From Tigriopus japonicus (taxonomy: Eukaryota; Arthropoda; Copepoda; Harpacticoida; Harpacticidae), in NCBI GenBank assembly GCA_010645155.1, contig CM021322.1, positions 5,559,077 to 5,623,076 on the forward strand: a stretch of 64,000 nt of DNA, read 5' to 3'. Position 1 is the first letter of the stretch, and each line of letters starts with the position of its first letter. Shown here in pieces: positions 11,716 to 22,500 of this stretch. A model generated the notes under the pieces. That model saw nothing but the letters and a program-made list of their open reading frames with translations, searched no databases and was not told where the DNA came from. The position numbers and the translations under genes are program-made.

Positions 11716-12311
11716 CACCTTGACACGAAAGTTGTGTCGTAGTCATATTTTGAGCCTAAAAATGACGGCAATGCGTGGACACTTTGGCGCAATCAAACCA
11801 CCCGTGTGCCCCAACAAGTGCCTAGAATATTTTTGGATTAGTTAGGATGTAATTTAAGGGCAAATAAGTGACAAATTATTCCTGGAACAGCAATTGTCAA
11901 CTTCATGTCCGGCGTTTTCTTTTTGCACGGTTCTATCTGCCTTTAAACCGCTGTGAAATAATAGTGAATGGCGGGAATCAAACTTTACTCGGTTTTGGAG
12001 AAAGAAGACTAGTTAGGGAACACCTCTAACTAAAAATAGCGGGAAATATTACTGTCTGTCATAATTCAAGAGCTCATAGAATCTCAACCGTTCATCAAAA
12101 TTTTAGGCAAAAGGAAGACACTTGAAAAAGTACGGAAAACCGTTGAGCCGTCCACACTTTCCACTTTGGTCGATAGCAAGCATCCCAAATATCATTTCCG
12201 AGGAAGAAGAGACTAGTTGGGGACAGATTGCATTTCAAGCCGTTCAAATCTATTCTAATATAATGAAAATATTTTGCTTCAAAATTACGACAAAACTTTC
12301 ATGTCAGGGTG
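11716..12311. mobile_element. TA-flanked MITE, copy 1 (CACCTTGACA type)
   Basis: Terminal inverted repeats begin CACCTTGACACGAAAG on the left, and CACCCTGACATGAAAG when the right end is reverse-complemented. Both ends are flanked by TA (11714-11715 and 12312-12313), the Tc1/mariner-type target duplication. The interior has no long ORF. A second, shorter copy lies at 52198-52721. Confidence 0.8.
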
Positions 12312-12619
12312 TAGTTTTGAGCTCGACACTTTAGGTATTTTTAGCCCAAAAATAACTTGATCATTTGAGTTCTCATGGTAACATTACTCGTTTACGTGTA
12401 GATGTAGAACTAAATTTGGAAGTCCATAACAATTCAAAATGAAGGTCATGGAAACAAGGTCCCGTGCTTCAAGAGGGCAGAACAAGAGAATTCTTGACAC
12501 TAAGGAAAAGTTTCGTCAAGTTTTTGTCAGATATATACAGTTCGACCCGAAAATTTTAGTTACACTGGAAAGGTATTCTAATGCTATTAGGGTGTACAAT
12601 ATTGAACCATGTTATTTAC

Positions 12620-14250
12620 CTATGTAACCCCCCTTGAGCTTAATACAAGTTGATATTCGTTGGGGCATTTCTGCTATGAGGTTCTCCAAAATGTTGGGTT
12701 CAATCTCTGACCAGGCTTGTTTCGCTTGTACAGTCGAATCTCGATATAAGAATTCTCGATATAAGAACTTTTCTCGATATAAGAACATTTTTCCCGCAGA
12801 CCAAAATTTTAGTACATAAGGATTCTCGATATAAGAACTTTTTAATTTTCGTCAATCTCGATATAAGAACCATTCTCAGAGATTCGGTCTATTTTTTTGG
12901 CCTAAAGTGGTCACAGCAAGGGCGGCAAAAAACAAAAACAAAGTGAAACCAAAACATTTCTGAAGCCTCAACCGTAAAAATGGAGGGGAAAACGGAGAGG
13001 AAGTCCTACACCAGTGCCTGAAAAAAATGGCCGAAGGCAAGGTGCAAAAAAACATCACCGATTATTTTAAATAAATATAAACAAATGTACATCTGTTATA
13101 TGGAGTCCTTGTCCGGTACCTTTGGTGTAAAAGTAAGCTTCTAAGGTTTTACAAAGGTGAGGTGAACCCCTGGAACAGTTTCCAGCATTTTTGGCTTATT
13201 TATTGGGCCAATTCTCTCGAGTCTCGATATAAGAACAATCTCGATATAAGAACTATTTTGCCGCTGACCGAGAATGTTCTTATATCGAGATTCGACTGTA
13301 ATTTGAGCTGTTTAGGGTTGGTGGCACCAAGCATCTTAGCCAGCCTTTGCTTCAAGATTGAAAGAAGATTTTCAATTGGAGACAGGTCAGGTGAATTAGA
13401 TAGCCACATAGCCTTTGGCCTGAACCCAGGAAGATTATTTTTGGGCAAGATGAGAGGTGTGGCTGGGCCCCCATCCTGTTGAAAAATCCCAGTGGACATG
13501 TTGCTCACCATTCTGCGTGCTAAAGGTGGACCTCTCCTGGCCTTTATGGTGAAGGCAGCCAAACATGGATCAGCAAGGATCTTCTCCACATACTATTGGG
13601 CCGTCACACGCTCACTTTTTTCAATGAAGTAAAGCTCAGACAAACCCTGAGCCGACATCATTCCCCCAAACCATGACGGGCTCTGGGTGCTTCACAGTTT
13701 GTTGGTCGGAAACTTTGGCGCTAGAATGCGCCCAGACTCAATCAATTTGGGCATTTGTTGGCTGAAACAGATGAATGGGACACTCATCTGGGAAGCACAC
13801 CCGTCTCCAGTCATCACCAGTCCATCCCTTCCGCTCCTTGCAGAATATTAGCCTTGCCAGCCGTTGAGCACTGGTGATTTTTGGCCTTTTTGGTCTTCTA
13901 TACGATTTATGGCCAAGCTTATCCTTCATGTAACGGTGCACAGATGATTTGGAAGTGTATGACCATTTGCAGTTAGTTATGCTGCTAAATTCGCTGTGGA
14001 ACGGTATTTCTTGTCCACTGACTTGGAGATGACAATCTTGGCCACGCGGGTAAGGCCAGGAGGTCGTCCTGTCCTTTGACGATCATTAAGGCTCTCCCCT
14101 TTCTCATTTTGTTTTCTTCCTCAAAAAACGGTGTTGGGGGGGACACCTTGAGAGTCTTGGCTATGGTTCTGATGAACATTCCAGCCTCAAGCATACCCAA
14201 TCCACGTCCCCGAAGCTCCCATCGTCCAAGTGACTGAGGTCCGGACATTG
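12620..14250 (-). pseudogene. Tc1-like transposase, broken
   Basis: Reading on the minus strand there is a helix-turn-helix-like N-terminus near 14250-13985, then the DDE parts: FPDECPIHLF (first Asp, near 13780), a VMVWGGMMSAG stretch (near 13670), FQQDGGPATP (second Asp, near 13485) and NSPDLSPIENL (the Glu, near 13400). The C-terminal part resumes beyond the inserted element, near 12720-12620 (QAWSEIEPNILENL). The frame is broken by shifts, an in-frame stop and the nested insertion, so no active enzyme is expected. Confidence 0.85.
12731..13298. mobile_element. pogo/Tigger-type deletion derivative nested in the Tc1 transposase
   Basis: Perfect terminal inverted repeats start CAGTCGAATCTCGATATAAG, flanked by TA at 12729-12730 and 13299-13300. 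The motif TCTCGATATAAGAAC recurs several times just inside both ends. A short plus-strand stretch before a stop near 13070 reads KMAEGKVQKNITDYFK, like the C-terminus of pogo/Tigger transposases, so the element is probably a shortened autonomous copy. Confidence 0.85.
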
Positions 14251-14461
14251 TAATTTCCAAAAATATTGATGGCTTGTCAAATGCACCCTAGTGATGATTC
14301 TTTTTGTGCCAAAGCATGTTAAGAAGGTTGTTCAAAACCGATTGAGTGAGTTCGCGCAATATTATTCAGATAAACAAACCAGTATGAACTTGTCCTCTTT
14401 AAACAGTTTGACCATATCTTATCGAAAATAGGTGTAACTAAAACTTCCGGGATTTACTGTA

Positions 14462-15267
14462 TTTCAATGCAATAAAAATTGAAAATGGCTCTTTGATTGA
14501 TGAGATTATCTTTTTAAGAAAAAGAGTGTGTTGATTTGTTAGCTGCTGGCATTTTACTCACTTCATTTTCGTCACCACGTGATGTTGATTTTAGCGGAAA
14601 TTCTGCCTTGAAAGTGTGGCACTTCTTCGTTTCAAAGTTCTTTTACGCTTTTCACGGTCTTGAATCAAAGAAGGAAAATGAAGTCTTGATGAGAGTAAGA
14701 ATACTATTCCAGGTTCTAATGTATTTTTGAATTTATAACTAAAAATAAATAAATAAACAAACAAACAAGATTCAATGGCTAGGAGGCCCGTGAGAAACAA
14801 AAGAAAGGAATCAATTAGCACCCTTCCTTTTGTTTTCATGAAATTCTTGGCCATCAAATCCAGGGAATTTAACTGAATACAAGACGCTTGATTATTATCA
14901 TCCTTGATCTCATTAATGAGGGTCTTTCCCTTATTTACTTCAAGACCAAGTTAAATGTAAAAGAAAGAAGAATCACTTTTGTTTCAATTTCAAGCCAGAA
15001 TTACACGTGGCTTTACATAATTTTCCAAGATGTGGAAAGTCCAAGATAACAATAATGTTTCTCGAGTATAGTACTCTCAACACATCTTTTGGATATCTAA
15101 TGGTTTATGATACGCGTTTATACTTTAGGATCGTTTATTTAACTTACGACGTACTAATAATGATATCATCTTTTCTTCGAATAATAAAATATTCCTCAAA
15201 AGGATTTTACAAATTTCAATCAAGTTTTGTAGTGTATCTTTATTGCCCTCCCTGTATTGTCCTTAAA
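14462..15267. other. Intergenic gap, nothing recognised
   Basis: AT-rich sequence with short open frames only. No domain, RNA gene or clear repeat was seen. Confidence 0.5.
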
Positions 15268-15705
15268 CAGGGTTCGGCAACTCGTTTTGGGTCAAGGACC
15301 ATCAAATTTGACATTGTGTAGTCGAAAGGCCCAACAAACAGATCCTGGTAGGTTTATGGGCCCACATATCTACCATCAAAAAGCTCTTTCATCAAAGGGC
15401 TCTCGAGAATAGTACTATCCAAAATCCATGCTCTCGTACCACTATTTTGGATTTTTCCCATAGTTTAATTGTTAAGTGCTAGAGTCAGAGGGTTGAGCCA
15501 GCCAGCACATTATCCATTTTTCCGATAGGCATTCTCATGTCCGGATAAGATTGGTTCTCCATCTGTGGGTATTAGTTAGCGTCCTTGAGAAAGGTCAGGG
15601 ATGAGAATCGAACCTTAGACCTCTCTCACTGCAGGAAACTGCGCTATCCACTACACCACGTCTCCTCCCACTTTGAAGATCCAAATACAGCCATCTCCTG
15701 ATAGT
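15268..15705. mobile_element. Degraded hAT-like copy interrupted by a SINE
   Basis: CAGGGTTCGGCAACTCG, followed by GGGTCAAGG, matches the left end of the element at 22558. The match continues to TTCCCATAG and is then broken by the SINE at 15468-15665. After the SINE, CTCCTCCCACT may resume it. The right terminal repeat is degenerate and no target duplication was found. Confidence 0.45.
15468..15665 (-). mobile_element. tRNA-derived SINE, family A, inverted copy
   Basis: On the minus strand the head reads GGAGACGTGGTGTAGTGG, then GCGCAGTTTCC, with a B-box-like GGTTCGATTC. The body is that of the copy at 8080-8310, with the CTGGCTGGCTCAACCCT segment near the 3' end. Confidence 0.75.
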
Positions 15706-15729
15706 GCATGTACGTAAACGGGCGATACC

Positions 15730-16041
15730 CTTCAATGAACCGAGAAAAATATCAGCGGAAACCTTGCGTTGTCAGACCCATCTTTCGTTGTTTTGGCCTC
15801 ATGTCAACTCTGGTTCTTTGAGGGCTATAATGTTTTCGAAAAGGATCATTTCTCAAAAATGGGTGCCATTTAAGCTAAATGATGCCACTAAAAAGAAGAT
15901 TATCGTCAAGAAAAAGGACTTGAGATCATGCCAAAAAAGTAGCATTGTAAATCTCGCCCTCGCAACCATGCTAGAAATCAACGTAAAATGTGTCTGGCGA
16001 CGCAAAGTCTTTGCTGATGTTTTTCTCGGTTCATTCAACGT
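15730..16041. repeat. Foldback element
   Basis: About 50 bases at 15730-15782 (TTCAATGAACCGAGAAAAAT onward) are repeated in inverted orientation at 15988-16041 (ending TTTTTCTCGGTTCATTCAA) with few mismatches. The 123-codon open frame across it is probably a by-product. Confidence 0.7.
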
Positions 16042-17153
16042 CCCAATTTCGATTACTCTAATCCCCTGTGAATAAAGGGCGCTAGATCAGTCGATGAATT
16101 GATTGGATTCCCGTCTAGTGCGTTGGTGATTCTTTGTGTGCAAATGTGCATCTTAAGATTGTGACCATTCATCCAACTTAAAAAGAAATTTCTTTTCAAT
16201 TTGATTAAAAGTTGATGGCGAAGAAACTTTCTTTTTTGAATTGCCCATTTGAATTGCATAAGCGAGAGCCCTGTTTCAAAAAACGGTGCAAAAACATTGG
16301 TTACTTCCACATGGGTGTTCCAGAACAAATAGAAAACGGAATTTAATACTATTAACTCATGATTGAAGCCTTGACTAAAAGTACGAGTTAAGCTCAAAAG
16401 CAAGCCAGTGCTTGATCAAAAGAATGGCCTTGAAGGCCAGAAAGTTACAAGAGTTCCATAAATATGTGGGTTCTACATTTAGGCGACATATTAGAATGGT
16501 GTAATTTTTGAAAGCCGAGAGAGATAAAAAAGTTGAATTGGAACTACTAAAAGTAAGGGAGGAGACATGATGTCGTAGTTAGCCAAGTGTTACCTAATTC
16601 CCCCAAACGCTCAGAAGCCATTCATGGCTCCAGAAGAATGAACATAAAAACCTACAATCAAAGCGAATTTTTGGGAATACCCTAGTAGTAGTAAAATTGC
16701 AATATTTTTGGGTAAAGGTGTTCCCAATGCGGCGAACGTTGCTATTTTTGGCCTAAAATATGCGCTTTGTGACATAAATGTCAATTCTTGGTCAAATGTA
16801 TATTTCAATTCTGGGCAAAGTTTGAGGTCATAAGTTTGTCTTTTGTGGACTTTAGCTTCCTTAAGACCTCAGTTTTGCTTTGCACATTTTGTTTTAAAAT
16901 TTAAGAAAACTTTTAATTCTATGTCATGGTGTTGTAAAGTTGGTTGAAAAACGTACAATTCGTACAATTTTAAGATTTAAGTGATCAACACAAAACATTG
17001 CCAAAAGACCCTGATTGTTGCAAAAAAATAAAATATATTGCGATTTTCTTTACATTTTTCTACTTTGTCTGAGCGTTATTGATTGGTCTTCGTGCTTATT
17101 AAATTCACAACATGAAATAAAGCATGAAAGAATTCATAAAACATTTTATTAAA
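16042..17153. other. Intergenic gap, nothing recognised
   Basis: AT-rich sequence with only short open frames on either strand and no recognised domain or repeat. Confidence 0.5.
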
Positions 17154-17464
17154 GGAAGCCAGGGTGGCCACGTGTACTAGCGCGTTCTCTAAAAGAGCCG
17201 AGGATAAGTCCTTCCCCAGGCGGCGGAGGTTCGAATCCTGTTGGGGGTCCGATTGAAGCTGTCGGCAGATATCCTTTTAAGGAAGCCAGAGTGGCCGCGC
17301 GTACTAATGTGTTCCCATAAGAGCCGAGTGTAAATGCTTCCCAGACGGCGTAGGTTCGAATCCTGTTGGGGATCGGATTGAAGCTGTCGGGAGAAACCCT
17401 TGTTTACAGGGAATTGCATTCCATGTAGCGGTAGTAGAAAATCCCCAACCAAAAAAAAAAAGAA
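17154..17464 (+). mobile_element. Dimeric tRNA-derived SINE, family B
   Basis: Two tandem units (from about 17154 and 17281) each begin GGAAGCCAGRGTGGCC and carry a perfect B-box GGTTCGAATCC, then TTGAAGCTGTCGG. The copy ends in a poly-A run near 17460. The layout suggests derivation from a class II (Leu/Ser-like) tRNA. An inverted dimer is at 47640-47885 and a diverged monomer at 34672-34785. Confidence 0.8.
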
Positions 17465-19539
17465 ATTCAAGTTCTCAATTTTCTATGTTTTATCATTGCA
17501 TGTCAAAATAATATGTATTGTTTCCTAAAACACCCTAAAAATACAATTTTTCGGATTATGGCTTTTGAATTATGGAAAGGTTATATTGGTTAGTCCTCAA
17601 AGCAAATCTTGTGAAATTGTGAGATTTGAAAAAAATCGATTTTGGGCCAATTTGACCATGGTCCTTCGAGAAATATGGAGTCCTCACAAAAATACACATT
17701 TTTACAATAATTTTACTTTCAATTTTCATTTGAAAACCTAACCAAATGTACTCAGTTCAATTGATTCATATAGAGTTTCAAAAATATGTATTTTCAGTGT
17801 GTATTAAGTATTGAAGTTTTTTTTTCATTTTGTAAGATCAAAAATCATTTGCTTAGGAATTTGAGTTTTCATATACCCGGAGCATTTTTTCGCTTTTTTT
17901 GGGTCAAAAATGGACCTGGTAAACTCCAATAATTCATCAGATTAGTTACATAATTTCAAGCAATCTTGATTCAGGAGGCATCTACCCTAAATCTAAATCT
18001 GCCCTAAAAGTGTACTGACAAGATTTTTCACAAAAATAGTTTATTTAATAGGTTTTTAGGTATATAACTTTTAATCAAGACCTGACATTGAGAAACACAG
18101 TCCAACAAAATTGTTTCCCTTGGTTTCCTGAGTCTGAAACATATCTCATAGTGTTTGGGAACTTTCATAGAAACTTGATATGAATTTTTGAATAACATGG
18201 GGCAAAGTTGAGGGTAGGCGTTGTACTGGTTTGTATTAGGAATCTAGTTTATAGGTGATCCCTAATATTTCTAGATCAAAATTGATTTCTACATATTTGA
18301 GCAATTGTCCCTTTTCCATCTCTGCACCCACATCTCCCTTAATCAAAACTGTCGATTGCTGAGGAACAGTTCCGTAAACAAACAGGCGAGTGCCCCAAAA
18401 AGTTGTGGATCATGCGACAACGAAACGAGGGTACAAGCACTTGAAATGAGAAAGTGTTCCATGTCCTTGTAAAAATTCCAGCACTTATGGAATCTTAGTA
18501 ATGGAACCTGTTCCATTGCCCACATCATCAACTGAGCATGACGTTCACGATGTGCTCAAAGCATCAAATCTGCATCCTTCATCTGCCATGATACCGTATA
18601 ACCTGGGATTTCTCATTAAAACCCTTTTACACAAAGTCTGCCATGTCATCGCCTCTATTTGAACTATGGAACAGGAAACATCAGGAAGTGAATGAGCATT
18701 CGCAACGAGTCCACATAATGTCGAATTTCATGCACCTCGTGCGGATCATCAGTCGTCCGCTCCTTAGGAGAAGGAACCTGGCCCAAGTCTCATGAGGGTA
18801 AGGTGCTCCTGACCTGGGACGGACGGATTTCGCTGGAGTTCCAGCAATGAATCGGCCACTTGTTCTCTCCGATGTCAGGATAAATATAGGTGTCGCTCAC
18901 TTTTTGGATGGCATGGTGAAAATCCCCAATCTTTTGGCCAATTTCCAGCACGCCACGACCCCAATGGCCACGGACAAACGGCGGGCGCTCATTCCATTGA
19001 TGAGGTATTTTTTTCGGGATCAAGAAGGAAGGAGAAGAACATGAAGACGATCTGCGGATTTTGAGGAGGCCAGCTTGATGTGTAGCTCTACTAGCTAGCT
19101 GGGCTCGTTCGTTTGTACATTTAGTACACATACTTTCCGTGCATGTAAAAGAAAGTCGAAAAAGTCCACTTCACATGGAGTGAATGCTAGTTTTCCAATG
19201 ATGGCTGCCTAGAGAGAAAAGTCCTGAATCCTTGAGTGAGAGTTGAGTGTCCATTGATCCCAATTGGCTGGTTGGGAAGGAAAAAAGCCCAAAGAAACGA
19301 GAAGTGATTGTTTGTTCGTCGAATTTTGTTCGTTAGTGTAATTATTTTTGAATCCCTGCTCAGAAACCCCATTTGGTGAGTTGTATTCCTTTTGTTGAAT
19401 TTAGTCGGTGGGATAGCATGGTTTCTATGGATCCAGACCATCTGTCATACTTTACTACTACTTTCTGTTGCTTGCTGAATTTCATGGTTGCATGGGGAGC
19501 AATCAATCAATGTTAGATGTTTCTTTCCGGTGATTTCAG
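17465..19539. other. Upstream region of unc-89
   Basis: No coding sequence recognised. The stretch 18700-19100 is less AT-rich than its surroundings and contains a TATA-like GATAAATATA at 18879-18888, so it may hold a promoter or an untranslated first exon spliced to the acceptor at 19538-19539. This is a guess from composition and position. Confidence 0.3.
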
Positions 19540-19550
19540 GTGGAGGAAAA

Positions 19551-22500
19551 ATGGCTAAATTGGTGTTCACCAAACAAGTCCAGGGTCAACTTTGTGATCG
19601 TGAGTATTTCTTGTTGATTTTGCTGTTGAAGTATTATTTGTCGTTACCAAAAGTCTCAGCTAATGATTTTTTTATTTCAACATTGGCATTACTGAACGAG
19701 AGTGACATAATCCAGATTCACCAGGTTTGCCTTCATAAGCTAATTCAACTTATGCAACATAACATTTCCAAATCGAACAACGAATTCAAATATGATTGGT
19801 TTCCTAGAAGACATTGAACCACTTTTGGTTGGAAACAACTTATTTAACTTGGTTCTCTCAAGTATTTCTTCTTCGGAGTACAATAAGATAATCCTATTAT
19901 AACAGAACCAACATGAGTGATCTCCACTCGATTCTCGAAGAAAAAAGGGTTTCGGGTGGTACCCAATCAATTCATCAAACCCATTTCCAACGGTTTAAGG
20001 ATTTGCCAAATTTGCTTTGCTAAGCGGACATTATAAAATGCTTTGAACTTAACAACACCATCTATCGGTCTCACGCGATTCCACATTTCAATTCTTGATC
20101 AAATCTATTTCAGCTGGAGAAAAGGCTCTTCTGTCTTGTGCTACGGATGCCAATATCCCCGGTTTGACAGCCACATGGCTTAAAGATAACAAGCCTTTGG
20201 ATGACAAGATCGCCGATCGTGTCAAGGTCATGGCCAAAGAGAACCACTTCACCTTGGAGGTGAATGGCAGTAATCCGGAAGATAGTGGTCAATACACGTG
20301 CCGAGTGTCCAGTCCCAATGGCGACACCATTACTTGTTCGGGACATTTGGAGGTCCATAAATGTGAGTTATGCTGATGGCGGAGGTGCAGTCTTTATTAA
20401 ACCTTTGGCTCACCGAAGCCCCGCAGGGACCTTTTATGGGCCATTTGTTGAATTATTGACTGCAGTAAGGGGCCCTTGCGATTGTTGGGTAGGGGTGTTG
20501 GAGGGGTATACACAAAGACCTTGGACGGCTAAATGCCTGAAACACTTGAACAACCAAAGGAGTCATCCAAGCGAATGGCCATCGACACTCTGGTAGGGTG
20601 GGGAAGGGTCGAAGTGGAAAGTAATTTTGGGACATTCGTTTTAGGAGAAGTAGTAAAATAGTTATGCGATTAGGTTTCACAAGATTGGACCGATAAATTC
20701 ATCGTGTTCTTTAAGGTCTGGAAGCGGTTTCATGAAGGGTGGCGAAACTCAAGCGAATAAGTCTAGGCAAAAGTTTGGACATACTACTGTATCAAGTTAC
20801 TGGTATTGAGCCCTCTTTTCTCGCGGTTCAATTGCATTTTGTATAGAGTTATCCATCCGTATTTACTCGAAACATAATAATGGCACTCTAATATTTAAGA
20901 AATATCAGTAAGAGGAAAATAGGTCGGTTGTTGAGGTAGTTTTGAAGTTTAGAAGAAGCACATCTAGAAGCATAAAAGAAGCATGAAAGAAGCATGTGAG
21001 GCGAAGTAGAAGTAACCATGCTCGATCAAGTTGCGTTACATAAGCTGCGATTGAAAAACGAAGCTTATGTGGTAAAACTTGATCGAGCATGGCTATTTCT
21101 ACTCCTTCGCATGTGCTTCTTTTGTGCTTCGAGATATGCTTCTACTATTGACTACCACAAAACAGCTTACAAAATTTTGAAGTTCATCAGCCGTAAGCTG
21201 TGAACATCTTTTTCTTGTTTTGATTTCCATAGAGTGACCGCACATCATCCAATGAAATCTGCCTCCTCTCTATCGTAGTTGAAGACGAGCTTGATGAAAC
21301 AAGTTTTTTGAAGAGCCGAAAACTCGAACCCTTATTTCTTGCAAGCTGCTCGAACAGTTTTTCTCTGTTTTGATACCGCCCTTTGATCAGCTAATGCAAA
21401 GTCAATCCATGAATACTTCTACCTCAACAACCGACCTAATAATATCTTAAAGTTTAAAGGTTAAAGTATAAAGGTATACTTTTGGAAAGTCTTGGTGAAA
21501 TTGATCGACTGGTTTATAAACTATGATTTTGTATCCGATAGTGGTTGATGTAAGAATACTTTTCTACTGACCGAAACATGTATTTCCTTTGCAACGTCTC
21601 GGTAAATTAGAATAATGGTGTTGTTGACCAACAATATTCTCACATCCAGCCTTGATTTTAGTTTGTTGAACGGTGAAACCAAATTAATTTGCTAATATTA
21701 GACTGGCCAATTCCATGTAACCTTCAAATTTTCAGTTTGGTGTTTTCACCATTTGACGAGACAAATTTTGTTGGTCTTGATTCAATTACATATTGTATAA
21801 GACGTTGGAACTTTTGTTGTACCTTCAGCTTTGAAGGCCAAACATACGAAGACGGTATTGCAACTCAACTGTCTTTGCAACATGAAATTAAAAAGACACT
21901 TAAGGTTATGGCCTTTATGCAAAAGTAAAAACGTTGTTAACAACCCAGACAAACGGAACAAAGATGAAAGTCACATCGCAGGTCTACGTCCTCTTTTTCC
22001 AAGGTCTAGCTCAAAATGAAACTTTGTGCTGCGTCACTTTTTTAGCATTTGTGATAGTGGGGCAGAGTAAAGCTCAGGAGAGCAGAGCCCAGAAAAATAT
22101 GTCAAACCATTCACATTATTTTTCAACAAACTGAGGCAATTTTACTCACATTAACATAATTGCATTCTTGGCACTTGGTTTTTTCAATTATTAAAAAAAT
22201 ATGCACTTTTCCCAACTTATTCAGATTATCTTTTTTGACACATTCTGGCCTTTTTTGACTTCCCACGCAAAGTCAATTTTTCACAACATGAAAAGTGGAC
22301 TTGCATCAGCCAACGTCTGATTGAGCCTTTGGGTCGTTCATTTATTGGTTCTCCTTAACTTGTTATGCCATCACATGGACCCAAAAATGAAACATAATCG
22401 AGTAAAACTGAATCAGCAGGCCATTATCTCTTTTTTCATGGTGCCATGCGATGTTGCTCAAATGTTTTTTTTTTTATATTTCTGACATTTATTCGTCACA

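Larger units (their letters stand above)
12538..14459 (-). mobile_element. Tc1-type DNA transposon with both ends and TA duplication
   Basis: The left end reads TA|CAGT and the right end ACTG|TA. About 30 terminal bases match in inverted orientation (shared block TTTTAGTTACAC). Removing the nested element at 12731-13298 leaves about 1.35 kb, the usual size for Tc1-like elements. The interior encodes a decayed transposase on the minus strand. Confidence 0.85.

Noticed and set aside
15704..16075. 123-codon plus-strand open frame
   Set aside because: It spans the two arms of a foldback repeat and its translation shows no domain; the frame is a by-product of the palindrome.
17154..17380. Tandem tRNA-Ser/Leu genes
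   Set aside because: The two units share a non-tRNA 3' body and poly-A end and recur elsewhere as dimers; this is a SINE.
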